A DNA stretch of 64,000 nt from Cognatilysobacter terrigena (GCF_004361065.1 NZ_SELT01000001.1:186001-250000); one strand, 5' to 3'; counted from the first letter of the stretch, positions 42,614 to 51,545 are shown. Notes: a model not told the origin generated them from the sequence alone. Translations and numbers: made by a program.

Positions 42614-43726
42614 TCAGGCCGGATCGAGTGACGGGTAGTCGACGTAACCCTTCGCGTCGCCGCCGTAGAACGTCGAACGGTCGGGCTCGGCGAGCGGCGC
42701 GCCTTCGCGGAAGCGCCGGACCAGATCCGGGTTGGAAATGAAGAGGCTACCGAACGCGACCGCGTCGGCACGACCTTCGCGGATCGCGGCCTGCGCCATC
42801 TCGAAGGTGTAGCCGTTGTTGACGATCCACGCGCCGTCGAAGCGCGAGCGCAGCGCGTCGTAATCGAACGGCTGCACGTCGCGCGGGCCGCCGGTCGCGC
42901 CTTCGACCACATGCACGTAGGCGATGCCGAGCGCGTTCACGCGTTCGACCGCACGCTCGAACAGCGGCTGCGGGTTCGAATCGGCGATGTCGTTCGACGG
43001 CGTCACCGGGGCGATGCGCACGCCGGTGCGATCCGCGCCGATCTCGTTCGCCACGGCCTGCACGACCTCGTGCAGGAAGCGCGTGCGGTTCTCGATGCTG
43101 CCGCCGTATTCGTCGGTGCGATGGTTGGTCTTGTCGCGCAGGAACTGGTCGATGAGGTAGCCGTTCGCGGCATGCACTTCGACGCCGTCGAACCCCGCGT
43201 CCATCGCGTGGCGCGCGGCCTTGCGGAAATCCTCGACGATGCCCGGGATCTCCTCGATGCCGAGCGCGCGCGGTTCGGAAACGTCGACGAACCCTTCCGG
43301 CGTGAACGTCTTGGTGTTCGCGCGGATCGCACTCGGCGCCACCGGCACTTCGCCCGGCGGCAGCAGGCTCGTATGCGAGATGCGGCCCACGTGCCACAGC
43401 TGCACGACGATGCGACCGCCGCGGCGATGCACTTCGTCGGTGACCTTCTTCCAGCCTTGCACCTGTTCCGGGGTGAACACGCCGGGCGTGCTGATGTAGC
43501 CCTGCGCGAGCCAGTTCACCTGCGTCGCTTCGGTGATGATGAGCCCGGCAGTCGCGCGCTGACCGTAGTACTCGACGGCGAGCGGCGAGGGCACCAGCCC
43601 TTCGGCCGCGCGGCTGCGTGTGAGCGGCGCCATGACGATGCGGTTGGCGAGGTCGATCGCGCCGATGCGCACGGGATCGAACAACGACGGTGGCTGCTGC
43701 GATGCGACGGCGGCGGAACTGGACAT
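42614..43726 (-). CDS. Alkene reductase, Old Yellow Enzyme family
   Basis: 370-residue FMN TIM-barrel enzyme. Family segments: RIGAIDLANRIVMAPLTRSRA, VVQLWHVGRISH, FDGVEVHAANGYLIDQFLRD, YGGSIENRTRFLHEVV and DAVAFGSLFISNPDLV. The H-AN pair (HAAN) that binds the substrate carbonyl is present. It reduces activated C=C bonds and is like NemA/XenB, which also act on nitro compounds and xenobiotics. The ATG at 43726 is used; a GTG at 43759 is possible. It is divergent from ohr. Confidence 0.93.
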   Translation of the reverse strand: MSSSAAVASQQPPSLFDPVRIGAIDLANRIVMAPLTRSRAAEGLVPSPLAVEYYGQRATAGLIITEATQVNWLAQGYISTPGVFTPEQVQGWKKVTDEVHRRGGRIVVQLWHVGRISHTSLLPPGEVPVAPSAIRANTKTFTPEGFVDVSEPRALGIEEIPGIVEDFRKAARHAMDAGFDGVEVHAANGYLIDQFLRDKTNHRTDEYGGSIENRTRFLHEVVQAVANEIGADRTGVRIAPVTPSNDIADSNPQPLFERAVERVNALGIAYVHVVEGATGGPRDVQPFDYDALRSRFDGAWIVNNGYTFEMAQAAIREGRADAVAFGSLFISNPDLVRRFREGAPLAEPDRSTFYGGDAKGYVDYPSLDPA

Positions 43727-43990
43727 GCGCGGGCCTGCTGCGTGGATCGGGGTAGCCACTCTGGGGATGCGGACGTCACGTCACAGGCGACGTGGCGTGC
43801 ACGCTTTGTTGCATTTGCGACGCGAGTGCTCCGGCGGCTCCTGTGAAACCGTTGCGGGGCAAGGCCGGCGGCGTCGCGCATAGATCGCTTCTATCGCAGC
43901 GATTCGGACAAACGCCGTGACACGGCGCGCGAGCGGGCTCAGGCTTCGCATCCCAACGACGCAGGTCGCGTCGACCCTAAAGGAACTTCG

Positions 43991-44416
43991 ATGTCCCTCG
44001 ACAACGTTCTCTACACCGGCCACGCCTCGGCCACCGGCGGCCGCGATGGCCGCGCGACGTCATCCGACAACGTGCTGGACGTCCGCCTGACGACGCCGCG
44101 CGAGCTCGGCGGTGCGGGCGGCGAGGGCACGAATCCCGAGCAGTTGTTCGCGGCCGGCTATTCGGCGTGCTTCCTCGGCGCGATGAAGTTCGTTGCCGGC
44201 CAACAGAAGATTGCGTTGCCGGCGGACACGCGCATCGATGGAAGCGTCGGCATCGGCCCGATTCCGAATGGCTTCGGCATCAACGCGACGCTGCGCGTGC
44301 ATGTGACCGGCCTGCCGCGGGAGCAGGTCGAAGCGCTGGTCGAGAAGGCGCATCAGGTGTGCCCGTATTCGAACGCCACGCGCGGGAACATCGACGTCGA
44401 ACTGATCGTCGTCTGA
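43991..44416 (+). CDS. ohr: Organic hydroperoxide resistance protein
   Basis: 141-residue Ohr/OsmC-fold peroxidase. Peroxidatic cysteine C60 (GYSACF) and resolving cysteine C124 ([11 protein letters not shown]) are both in place; family segments [26 protein letters not shown] confirm it. It reduces lipid and organic hydroperoxides with lipoyl donors. AAGGAA lies before the ATG. No OhrR regulator is adjacent. The neighbours (Old Yellow Enzyme, KGG protein) are stress-related too. Confidence 0.93.
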   Translation: MSLDNVLYTGHASATGGRDGRATSSDNVLDVRLTTPRELGGAGGEGTNPEQLFAAGYSACFLGAMKFVAGQQKIALPADTRIDGSVGIGPIPNGFGINATLRVHVTGLPREQVEALVEKAHQVCPYSNATRGNIDVELIVV

Positions 44417-44464
44417 TCCGAACGCCCGCGCGTGTTTGCACGCGCAGGCGGTCTTGAAACGGTC

Positions 44465-44532
44465 GAACCGGCGTCGGAGCGCCCTTGTGGCCGCACGGGG
44501 AGGGCAATGCCGCTCCCCGTCGACGCCGGTTC
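44465..44532. repeat. Nested inverted repeat between ohr and the KGG gene
   Basis: Outer arms GAACCGGCGTCG (44465-44476) and CGACGCCGGTTC (44521-44532) are exact. Inside, directly next to the right arm, sits an inner hairpin with arms ACGGGGAG (44495-44502) and CTCCCCGT (44513-44520). The element lies downstream of both flanking convergent genes, so it can be a bidirectional terminator or a structured RNA 3-prime end. Confidence 0.7.
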
Positions 44533-44542
44533 TGCCGCGTTG

Positions 44543-44869
44543 TTACTGCACGGTGGACGTTGCGGCTGCGGCGGCGCGAAGTGCACCGCGGCTGGCTACA
44601 CCACCGCGACGGCCGATCGCCGCCATGTGGTCGCGATTGCCGCTCACGGCTTCGCCGCCCTTGCGGCCGATTTCGGCCATGTGCGAGCGGTTGCGGCTCA
44701 CGGCCTCGCCGCCCTTGCGGCCGGCGGCGCGGGCTTCGCTCGAGTCGAACTCGTGCGCATTGCCGCTGCGATGCGCCGCACGTCCGCCCATCGAGGCGAT
44801 CTCGCGCTGGCGGTCGGGATTCATGCGTCCAAATCCGCCCCTGGGGCGGTTCTGAGTTTCGAGGGTCAT
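44543..44869 (-). CDS. KGG-repeat stress protein
   Basis: 108-residue hydrophilic protein with repeated KGG motifs (AAGRKGGEAVSRN, EIGRKGGEAVSGN, AIGRRGG), a family of stress-induced, glycine-rich, probably disordered proteins (YciG/Con-10-like). The N-terminal part (RGGFGRMNPDRQREIASMGGRAAHR) has a related GGRA repeat. GGAG lies before the ATG. These proteins often accumulate on stress or starvation; function unclear. It is flanked by two inverted repeats. Confidence 0.85.
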   Translation of the reverse strand: MTLETQNRPRGGFGRMNPDRQREIASMGGRAAHRSGNAHEFDSSEARAAGRKGGEAVSRNRSHMAEIGRKGGEAVSGNRDHMAAIGRRGGVASRGALRAAAAATSTVQ

Positions 44870-45242
44870 GCGGTTCTCCGGGTTGAGGGCGACCGCCGAC
44901 GTCGCATTCCCGCGCGTCGCTTCGGTCTTCTTCGGGTCGATGTTCCCCGGGCTGCGCAATGAACCCCGCTCGGGTCCGCCTTCCACCACGTCCTTCCGCC
45001 GCGCAGCCCGGGGAACGGGATCGATGCTCCTCAGCAGCGCATTAGCGCGAAGCGAAACGCAGGTGCACGCGACATTCGCCGCATGAAGCGCGTCATTCGT
45101 GGGCGATCGACTTGTCGACGCGTTTGCGGATCGGGCTGCGACCCCCGAACTTGAACGGCTCATCGTTGTGTACGGCTGCTTCACGCCGGCACGATGAACG
45201 CGGCCGGTCGACATCGTCGCGCTGCATCGATAGATTGGGACG
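44870..45242. other. Intergenic region upstream of the KGG gene
   Basis: This 373-base divergent region between the KGG gene and the response regulator carries the 16-bp inverted repeat at 44942-45016. No other gene is convincing; an in-frame extension upstream of the KGG start exists but lacks a start site. Confidence 0.4.
44942..45016. repeat. Perfect 16-bp inverted repeat upstream of the KGG gene
   Basis: Arms GTTCCCCGGGCTGCGC (44942-44957) and GCGCAGCCCGGGGAAC (45001-45016) are exact complements, separated by 43 bases. In the minus-strand direction this is in the leader of the KGG gene, 70-150 bases before its ATG, so it would form a long stem in the 5-prime UTR. It could also be an operator pair. 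Confidence 0.75.
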
Positions 45243-45884
45243 ATGAATACCGCACTCCTCGAACGACCCCGCGCTCCCGGACGGCTGCTTGTCGTCGAAG
45301 ACGAGTACTTCGTCGCCGACGAAATGCGCCGCGATCTGGAAGCCCTCGGAGCGAGCGTGCTCGGCCCGGTAGGCAGCGTGGCGTCCGCGATCGCCCTGCT
45401 CGGGGACGAAGACGCCATCGACGGCGCGATCCTCGACATCAACCTGGCGGGCGACACCGTGTTCCCGGTCGCCGCGGCGCTCGAGGCGCGGCGCATCCCG
45501 TTCGTGTTCTGGACGGCGTATGAAAGCTGGACGCTGCCGAGCGAGTTCCGCGATCGCCCGCGTCTGGCCAAGCCGTCGAGCGCGGAAGAAGCGCTGCGCT
45601 TCCTGCAGCCGATGCCGGTCATCGAGCGCGTGGCGCCGGCGCCGCGGCGTCGCCCGCAGGTGCAGCTGGCCGATGTGTTCGTCACCGCGCACGGCGATTA
45701 CCTGCTGCGCCTGCACGCCGGCGGTTCGTCGCACGAGCCGGACCTCGACTGGGTGGGCCTGGCGAGCATCGACCCCGCGCAGTGGGGCGTGCGCCTGCGC
45801 ATGACGATGGAGGCCGGCGTGTTCTATCGCGTGCCGCCGCGCTACCTGCAGGGATTGTGGTCGGAACTAGCCGTCATCGGCTGA
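45243..45884 (+). CDS. Response regulator with an extra C-terminal domain
   Basis: 213-residue protein. Residues 14-125 are a receiver domain (RLLVVEDEYFVADEMRRDLEALG) with phosphoacceptor D65 in AILDINLAG, switch residue T/S in WTAY and a K in RLAKPSS. Residues 130-213 have no DNA-binding or output domain that I recognise (VQLADVFVTAHGDYLLRLHAG...). The receiver resembles the group used with HWE kinases and chemotaxis-type signalling. Partner not adjacent. Confidence 0.82.
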   Translation: MNTALLERPRAPGRLLVVEDEYFVADEMRRDLEALGASVLGPVGSVASAIALLGDEDAIDGAILDINLAGDTVFPVAAALEARRIPFVFWTAYESWTLPSEFRDRPRLAKPSSAEEALRFLQPMPVIERVAPAPRRRPQVQLADVFVTAHGDYLLRLHAGGSSHEPDLDWVGLASIDPAQWGVRLRMTMEAGVFYRVPPRYLQGLWSELAVIG

Positions 45885-45906
45885 TCGATCCCGAGGCGCG
45901 CATCGC

Positions 45907-46491
45907 ATGACGCCGCGCCTCATCTACACCCCGCGGTCGCACTTCTCACGCAAGGTTCGCCTGCTCGCGGACGGCCTCGGCATCGCACTCGATCTCGTCG
46001 ACGCCGGTAACGTCGCCGACTCGGATGCCGCGCGTTTCGGCCCGAATCCGCTGATGAAGGTGCCGACGCTCATCGACGGCAAGCAGGTCGTGTTCGATGC
46101 CGACCACATCGCCGCGTGGCTGGTGCGCACGCACGATCCGTCCGATCGCTTCGACGTGATGACACGCGATGTCGACGTGCTCAACGCACGCGCGGTGATG
46201 AACGGGATGATGGCGGCGGAGGTCGAACTCGTGCTCGCCGCGCGCACCGGCATCGACACGTCGCATCGGCGCTTCGACAAGATGCGTGCATCGCTGCTTG
46301 CCGGCATCGACTGGCTGGAGCAGAACGCCGACGTGTTTCCGTCGGCGCCGTCGTATCTCGGCCTGCATCTGGTCGCGCTGTGCGACCACCTCGCGCTTTA
46401 CGGAGTCGCGCGGCTGGATCATCCGCGACTCGCATCGCGGGTTGCTGCGCTCACCGCACTGCCGTGGGTGAGCGCGTCGAAACCGGTGTAA
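45907..46491 (+). CDS. Glutathione S-transferase-like protein
   Basis: 194-residue protein with an N-terminal thioredoxin-like GST domain (PRLIYTPRSHFSRKVRLLADGLGIALDLVDAG, cis-Pro in LMKVPTLIDGKQVVFDADHIAAWL) and a C-terminal helical domain. It is a short, divergent GST; the catalytic Ser/Cys is not obvious (SHFSRK). It starts 22 bases after the response regulator and probably shares its transcript. Function unknown. Confidence 0.78.
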   Translation: MTPRLIYTPRSHFSRKVRLLADGLGIALDLVDAGNVADSDAARFGPNPLMKVPTLIDGKQVVFDADHIAAWLVRTHDPSDRFDVMTRDVDVLNARAVMNGMMAAEVELVLAARTGIDTSHRRFDKMRASLLAGIDWLEQNADVFPSAPSYLGLHLVALCDHLALYGVARLDHPRLASRVAALTALPWVSASKPV

Positions 46492-46494
46492 CGG

Positions 46495-47058
46495 TTACTT
46501 CGCCTTCGCGGCCTTGGCCGGCTTGACCGACTTCACGCCGTCGAGCATCGCCTGCACGTGCTGGTTCGGATTGAGGTCGGAATAGGCCGCCGCGATCGTG
46601 CCGTCCGGCGCAACTACGTACGACGTGCGGTTCGACCATTCCGGCTTCTTTTCGAGCACCGCGTCGTACTGCTTCGCGATCTGCGCGCCCGGGTCGGCGC
46701 CGACGGCGAACTTGCCGCCGCAATGCTCGGTTTCCTTGGAGAAGTCCGACAGCTGGTCGGTGTTGCCGGCGCTGAGGCCGATCACCGTCGCGCCCGCGGC
46801 CTTGAACTTGTCGCTGGCCTCGGAGAACAGGTGCGCTTCCAGGTTGCAGCCCGGCGTGTGCGCGGCCGGGAAGAAGTAGACGACGACCGGCCCCTTCTTC
46901 AGCGCCTTCGCGAGTTCGAACGTGAAGGGCTTGCCGGCGAGGTAGGCCTGCGCTTTGAAGTCGGGTGCCTTGTCGCCGGCCTTCAGCGCGGCGACGGCCG
47001 GCGAGGCAAGGGCGAGGGTGGCGATGGCGGCGAGCGTGGCGCGATGCAGGACGTTCAT
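46495..47058 (-). CDS. Periplasmic peroxiredoxin, BCP/PrxQ-like
   Basis: 187-residue thiol peroxidase with a signal peptide (TLAAIATLALASPAVA). The peroxidatic cysteine is C71 in FFPAAHTPGCNLEAH (the PxxxTxxC motif), and a possible resolving cysteine is C113 (EHCGG). The C-terminal tail is Lys/Ala rich. Removes peroxides in the periplasm. Convergent with the GST-like gene three bases away. Confidence 0.9.
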   Translation of the reverse strand: MNVLHRATLAAIATLALASPAVAALKAGDKAPDFKAQAYLAGKPFTFELAKALKKGPVVVYFFPAAHTPGCNLEAHLFSEASDKFKAAGATVIGLSAGNTDQLSDFSKETEHCGGKFAVGADPGAQIAKQYDAVLEKKPEWSNRTSYVVAPDGTIAAAYSDLNPNQHVQAMLDGVKSVKPAKAAKAK

Positions 47059-47295
47059 GGGGAGGCCCTCTGACGGAGGCGACCGTTATACGCCAGCCGG
47101 GCGGACACGGCATCGCGCGTTCGTCCGTTCGCCGTCGGCGGCGATCCGTTCATCGGCATCCGCATGGCGCCACGCATCCGATACGAAGACATCACGACGG
47201 CGAAACGACGAACCTGATGTATTCAGCGTGCGTCCCGGGACGGGTCGCAGCGCGTACCAACTGGGTCGAGGTCGCGTCTCTCCAATGAGGGCTTG

Positions 47296-47328
47296 AGCCC
47301 CGGACTTCTCTCGGGTCCGGGGCTTTTT
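47296..47328 (+). terminator. Strong rho-independent terminator, no gene before it on this strand
   Basis: Arms AGCCCCGGAC and GTCCGGGGCT (10 bp, exact) with a nine-base loop, then TTTTT at 47324-47328. It reads rightward, but the closest rightward gene before it ends at 46491 and the gene between is leftward. The 230 bases upstream hold no coding frame. It may end a small RNA; see findings. It also lies at the 3-prime end of the leftward esterase gene and could serve that strand too, where its T-run is absent. Confidence 0.75.
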
Positions 47329-48019
47329 ATGTGTGCGCCAAGCGCGCCTCGAGCCACTGTGCGACGGCGTCGACCATCGCGTCGTCGACCTCATGTCCGG
47401 TGTCGAACAACTCGAGTTGCGTGGTGAGGCCGAGGGCTTCGAGCCGCGACGCCGCATCGCGTGCGTCATCGACGGGCAGGGTGTCGTCATTGTGGCCATG
47501 CACGACGAGCGCTTCGAGATGAGCCGCCTCGCCGTCGGCACAGTCCATCTCGGGCAACAGGCGGCCCGACATCATGAAAAAGCCGGCCATAGACGCCGGC
47601 GTCGTCAACGCGGTGGTCGCCGCGAGGATGCCGCCCTGGCTGAAACCGCCGATCCATGTGCGCTCGGGCGCGACGTCGTAGCGCGACTGGAGTTGCGCGA
47701 TGAAGTCGACGAGCTTCGCGCGCGCCTCGGCTTCCTCGTCTTCGACCACCTGCAGGCCGTCGTCGCTCAGGCCGATGCGGTACCAGCCGAGTCGCCCGCC
47801 GCTGATCGTGCGGTGGCCACGCGGCAGCACGACGAGCGTGTCCGGCGGCATGCGTTCGCCCAGCGCAGCCAGCTGGTGCTCGTCACCGCCGACGCCGTGC
47901 AGCAACACGAGCAGGGCGCGCGCCGGATCCGGCCGCGGTTCCACTACGACGTGCGAGTACGCGTAGTCCGCGGCATCGATCAGGTCACTGGTGGTTGCGT
48001 TGCATGGCGAGGTCGACAT
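47327..48019 (-). CDS. Carboxylesterase/phospholipase (YpfH-like)
   Basis: 230-residue alpha/beta hydrolase. The nucleophile elbow is GFSQGG with S127, the acid is in HGHNDD and the histidine is H209 in DTGHEVDD. The oxyanion region is LLHGVGGDEHQL. It matches the small phospholipase/carboxylesterase family (YpfH/EstB). Cytosolic. Substrate: short acyl esters or thioesters; exact one unknown. Start at 48019. Confidence 0.9.
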   Translation of the reverse strand: MSTSPCNATTSDLIDAADYAYSHVVVEPRPDPARALLVLLHGVGGDEHQLAALGERMPPDTLVVLPRGHRTISGGRLGWYRIGLSDDGLQVVEDEEAEARAKLVDFIAQLQSRYDVAPERTWIGGFSQGGILAATTALTTPASMAGFFMMSGRLLPEMDCADGEAAHLEALVVHGHNDDTLPVDDARDAASRLEALGLTTQLELFDTGHEVDDAMVDAVAQWLEARLAHT

Positions 48020-48112
48020 ACGACGAGCCTGCGGCAGCGCGGGTGACGCGACGGTCGCGCGCGTGTTTGCGCATCGGTCACACTGTCGCGTCGCCCCGAT
48101 CCCGGAACCGCC

Positions 48113-48745
48113 ATGAAGGTCATCGAAGTCCGCCATCCCCTGGTGCAGCACAAGCTCGGGCTGATGCGGCGCGCCGACCTCAGTACCAAGGAGTTCCGCG
48201 ACCTGGCGTCCGAAGTCGCCACGCTGCTCACCTACGAGGCCACGGCCGATCTGCCGACCGAGAGCATCACCGTCGACGGCTGGGCCGGGCCGGTGCAGGT
48301 GCATCGCATCAAGGGCCGCAAGGTCACGCTGGTGCCGATCCTGCGAGCGGGGCTGGGCATGCTGCCCGGCGTGCTCGAACTGGTGCCGGGTGCGAAGGTG
48401 AGCGTGGTCGGCCTGCAGCGCGATGAGGAGACGCACCTCGCGGTCGGCTACTACGAGAAGCTCGCCGGCAACATGGCTGACCGCATCGCGTTGATCCTCG
48501 ATCCGATGCTCGCGACCGGCGGATCGCTCATCGCCGCCATCGATCTGCTCAAGGCCGCGGGCGCGACGCGCATCAAGGCGCTGTGCCTGGTCTGCGCACC
48601 GGAAGGGCTGCGCGCCGTGGAGGCGAAGCATCCGGACGTCGACATCGTGACCGCGGCGGTCGACGAGCGCCTCAACGAGCGCGCCTACATCCTTCCGGGC
48701 CTCGGCGACGCCGGCGACCGCATCTTCGGAACGCGAGCCGGCTGA
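48113..48745 (+). CDS. upp: Uracil phosphoribosyltransferase
   Basis: 210-residue UPRTase. The family opening [17 protein letters not shown], the PRPP loop [12 protein letters not shown], and the C-terminal uracil-binding part ([15 protein letters not shown]) are all present, with the normal length. It makes UMP from uracil and PRPP in pyrimidine salvage. It is divergent from the esterase gene across about 90 bases, and its promoter should be there. Confidence 0.96.
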   Translation: MKVIEVRHPLVQHKLGLMRRADLSTKEFRDLASEVATLLTYEATADLPTESITVDGWAGPVQVHRIKGRKVTLVPILRAGLGMLPGVLELVPGAKVSVVGLQRDEETHLAVGYYEKLAGNMADRIALILDPMLATGGSLIAAIDLLKAAGATRIKALCLVCAPEGLRAVEAKHPDVDIVTAAVDERLNERAYILPGLGDAGDRIFGTRAG

Positions 48746-48878
48746 TGCGCCGCGTGAACGCGGTCACCTTCGGCCGCGTTCGACCGGGACTTTCGGCCTA
48801 GAAGCCGCCCGGCCGGCCCGCCGTATGCTCCGGGGTAGAACCGCACCGGCACTTTCCGGTGCTCGCCGGAGAACCCGT

Positions 48879-51002
48879 TTGAAGACCACGCTGCTTCCGC
48901 TCGCCGCAGCCCTCGCGCTCGCGATCGCCCCCACGCTCCACGCGCAGGACGCGCATTGCCTCGACGAGACCTGCAGCCTGCAGGCGCTTCTGCCCGCCGA
49001 CAGCGGCACCGCGTCGCCGTCCGCATCCGCCGATGCCACCGTCGCGCCGAAGCTCGGCACCTGGGGCATCGACACCGCGGGCATGGACCGCAGCGTCAAG
49101 CCGGGCGCCGACTTCTTCGGCTACGTCAACGGCAACTGGGCCAAGACGACGCAGATCCCGGCGGACCGTTCGAGCTACGGCGGTTTCGCCGTCCTGCGCG
49201 ATCTGTCCGAAGCGCGCGTGCGCAAGCTCGTCGAGAGCTATCCGGCCGATCCGTCCAAGGGCGACGACGCCTCGAAGATCGGCGCGCTGTATCGCGGCTT
49301 CATGGACGAGGCGACGATCGAGAAGCTCGGCGCCAAGCCGCTGAAGCCGACCCTCGACGGCATCCGTGGCGTCAAGAACAAGACGCAGATGGCCGAGGTG
49401 ATGGGTCGCTCGATGGGCGGCTTCGGTCGCAGCTTCGTCGGCCTGTCGATCGGCGACGATGCGCGCGATCCCGAGCACTACGCGCTCTACATGAGCCAGT
49501 CGGGCCTCGGCCTGGGCGATCGCGAGCTCTATCTCGATCCCAAGTTCGCGCCGCAGCGCGAGCGCTACCAGAAGTACATCGAGCAGATGCTGCAGCTGGG
49601 CGGTTGGGACAAGCCCGCCGAACACGCCGCGGCGATCATGGTGCTGGAAACGAAGATCGCGAACGTCCACTGGACGCGCGCGCAGAGCCGCGACCGCGAC
49701 AAGACCTACAACCCGGTGCAGGTCGCCGAACTCGACGCGAAGGCGCCGGGCTTCCCGTGGGCGCAGTTCCTCAAGGCCGCGGGCGTCGACAGCGCGACGC
49801 GCGCCGTCGTGCGCCAGGACACCGCGCTGCCCAAGCTCGCGCAGATCTACAACGAGACGGATCTCGACACGCTGAAGGCGTGGGAAGCGTTCCAGGTCAT
49901 CGACCAGGCGTCGCCGGTGCTGTCGAAGAACTTCGCCGACGCGAACTTCGAGTTCCGTTCGAAGTTCATGTCCGGCCAGCCGCGGCAGCGCGAGCGCTGG
50001 AAGCGCGCCGTGGCGTTCGCGGACGGTGCGATGGGCGAGGCCATCGGCCGCGACTACGTCAAGGAATACTTCCCGGCCGAATCGAAGGCGAAGATGGACG
50101 CGCTGGTCGCGAACATCAAGGAAGCCATGCGCGCGCGCCTCAACCAGCTTTCGTGGATGAGCGACGACACGCGCAAGGAAGCCCTCGCCAAGCTCGACAA
50201 CTTCGGCCTGAAGATCGGCTACCCCGAGAAGTGGCGCGACTACAGCGGCCTGAAGGTCGCCGCGGGTGACGTCTATGGCAATGCCGAGCGTTCGTCGCAG
50301 TTCGAATGGGCCTACGACGTCTCGCGCCTCGGCAAGGTCACCGACAAGCTCGAGTGGGGCATGACGCCGCAGACAGTCAACGCCTACTACTCGTCGGTGA
50401 AGAACGAGATCGTGTTCCCGGCCGCGATCCTGCAGCCGCCGTTCTTCGATCCGGACGCCGATCCGGCGGTGAACTACGGTGCGATCGGTGGCGTGATCGG
50501 CCACGAGATCACGCACGGCTTCGACGACCAGGGCCGCAAGTCCGACGGCAAGGGCGTGCTGCGCGACTGGTGGACGAAGGACGACGCCGCCAAGTTCGAA
50601 GCGCAGGCCGCCAAGCTCGGCGCGCAGTACGAGGGCTACGACTTCGCGTCGCTGCCCGGCGTGCACATCAACGGCAAGGCGTCGATGGGCGAGAACATCG
50701 GCGACCTCGGCGGCATCACGCTCGGTCTCGAGGCCTACCACCGTTCGCTCGGCGGCAAGCCGGCACCGGTGATCGACGGTTTCACCGGCGACCAGCGCGT
50801 CTTCCTCGGCTGGGGCCAGGTCTGGCGCACGCTGATGCGCGACGACGCGCTGCGCCAGCAGCTCGTGGGCGACCCGCACTCGCCCGGCCAGATCCGCGCG
50901 TTCGCGCCGCTGCGCAACGTCGACGCCTGGTACGACGCGTTCGGCATCACCAAGGGCGATCCGCTGTACATCGCGCCGGAAGACCGCGTGCGCATCTGGT
51001 AA
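48879..51002 (+). CDS. Secreted M13-family zinc metallopeptidase (second copy)
   Basis: 707-residue M13 peptidase with a signal peptide (LPLAAALALAIAPTLHA). The N-terminal domain begins with VKPGADFFGYVNGNWAKTTQIP; the catalytic domain has NAYYSSVKNEIVFPAA, zinc motif GHEITHGFDDQG, third ligand in GENIGDLGG and the RVRIW ending. The start is TTG 48879, chosen because GGAG lies eight bases before it and it opens the signal peptide; no ATG is in a suitable place. Paralog of the gene at 14687, with different N-terminal linker (TETC SLQ region). Confidence 0.92.
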   Translation: MKTTLLPLAAALALAIAPTLHAQDAHCLDETCSLQALLPADSGTASPSASADATVAPKLGTWGIDTAGMDRSVKPGADFFGYVNGNWAKTTQIPADRSSYGGFAVLRDLSEARVRKLVESYPADPSKGDDASKIGALYRGFMDEATIEKLGAKPLKPTLDGIRGVKNKTQMAEVMGRSMGGFGRSFVGLSIGDDARDPEHYALYMSQSGLGLGDRELYLDPKFAPQRERYQKYIEQMLQLGGWDKPAEHAAAIMVLETKIANVHWTRAQSRDRDKTYNPVQVAELDAKAPGFPWAQFLKAAGVDSATRAVVRQDTALPKLAQIYNETDLDTLKAWEAFQVIDQASPVLSKNFADANFEFRSKFMSGQPRQRERWKRAVAFADGAMGEAIGRDYVKEYFPAESKAKMDALVANIKEAMRARLNQLSWMSDDTRKEALAKLDNFGLKIGYPEKWRDYSGLKVAAGDVYGNAERSSQFEWAYDVSRLGKVTDKLEWGMTPQTVNAYYSSVKNEIVFPAAILQPPFFDPDADPAVNYGAIGGVIGHEITHGFDDQGRKSDGKGVLRDWWTKDDAAKFEAQAAKLGAQYEGYDFASLPGVHINGKASMGENIGDLGGITLGLEAYHRSLGGKPAPVIDGFTGDQRVFLGWGQVWRTLMRDDALRQQLVGDPHSPGQIRAFAPLRNVDAWYDAFGITKGDPLYIAPEDRVRIW

Positions 51003-51026
51003 CCCGCTCCTCGTCGGGTTCCACTT

Positions 51027-51052
51027 CGATCGGCGCCTGCGGGCGCCGATCG
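51027..51052 (+). terminator. Hairpin terminator after the second M13 gene
   Basis: Perfect 11-bp arms CGATCGGCGCC and GGCGCCGATCG with loop TGCG, 25 bases after the stop at 51002, followed by a TCGTTTG stretch. Confidence 0.7.
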
Positions 51053-51173
51053 TCGTTTGAGCGGTCGGCACGCCGCGGATCCGTGACGGATGTCCGACCG
51101 GGCCGACGCTGCCTCACGCCGGTTGAATGTCCGGCCGGTTAGACAGGGCGCGTCTCCACCACCCCGGACCCCG

Positions 51174-51545
51174 ATGGAAACGCGGATCCTCGTCGTCGAC
51201 GACAACGCGCGCGTGCGCGAAATGCTGGCCGACCTGCTGGAGCTCGACGGCCATGTCGTCTACCAGGCGGAAACGGGCCAGGTGGCCCTTCAACTCCTGC
51301 AGGGCGGCCTGCAGCCGCGCCTGATCGTGTGCGACCTGATGATGCCGGACGTCGACGGCTGGCAGGTGCTGGCGGCCGTCGAGCAGATGCCCGATCGCCC
51401 GGACGTCATCATCTTCAGCTCCCTCGGTGACCTGACCTCGGTCGAACGCCTGACCGAGCGCTACGGTTGCACCGTGCTGAAGAAGCCCGAGCAGTTGCGC
51501 GAAGTGGTGGGCGCGGCGCGCGCGAAGATCGAACGTCCGCACTGA
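51174..51545 (+). CDS. Single-domain response regulator
   Basis: 123-residue receiver domain only (RILVVDDNARVREMLADLLELDG). D54 is the phosphoacceptor (IVCDLMMPDVDGW), the switch serine is in IIFSSLG, and the lysine in VLKKPEQL. No output domain. It lies 145 bases before a hybrid histidine kinase and probably forms a phosphorelay with it, or acts on a third protein. Confidence 0.88.
   Translation: METRILVVDDNARVREMLADLLELDGHVVYQAETGQVALQLLQGGLQPRLIVCDLMMPDVDGWQVLAAVEQMPDRPDVIIFSSLGDLTSVERLTERYGCTVLKKPEQLREVVGAARAKIERPH

Noticed and set aside
47220-47295. Intact tRNA gene before the orphan terminator
   Set aside because: No acceptor stem, anticodon arm or CCA end can be formed; only a loose T-arm-like resemblance is left. 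It is kept as a finding on a possible relic or sRNA.
48798-51071. Long minus-strand frame of 757 codons over the second M13 peptidase
   Set aside because: Same antisense composition as over the first M13 gene; not a gene.
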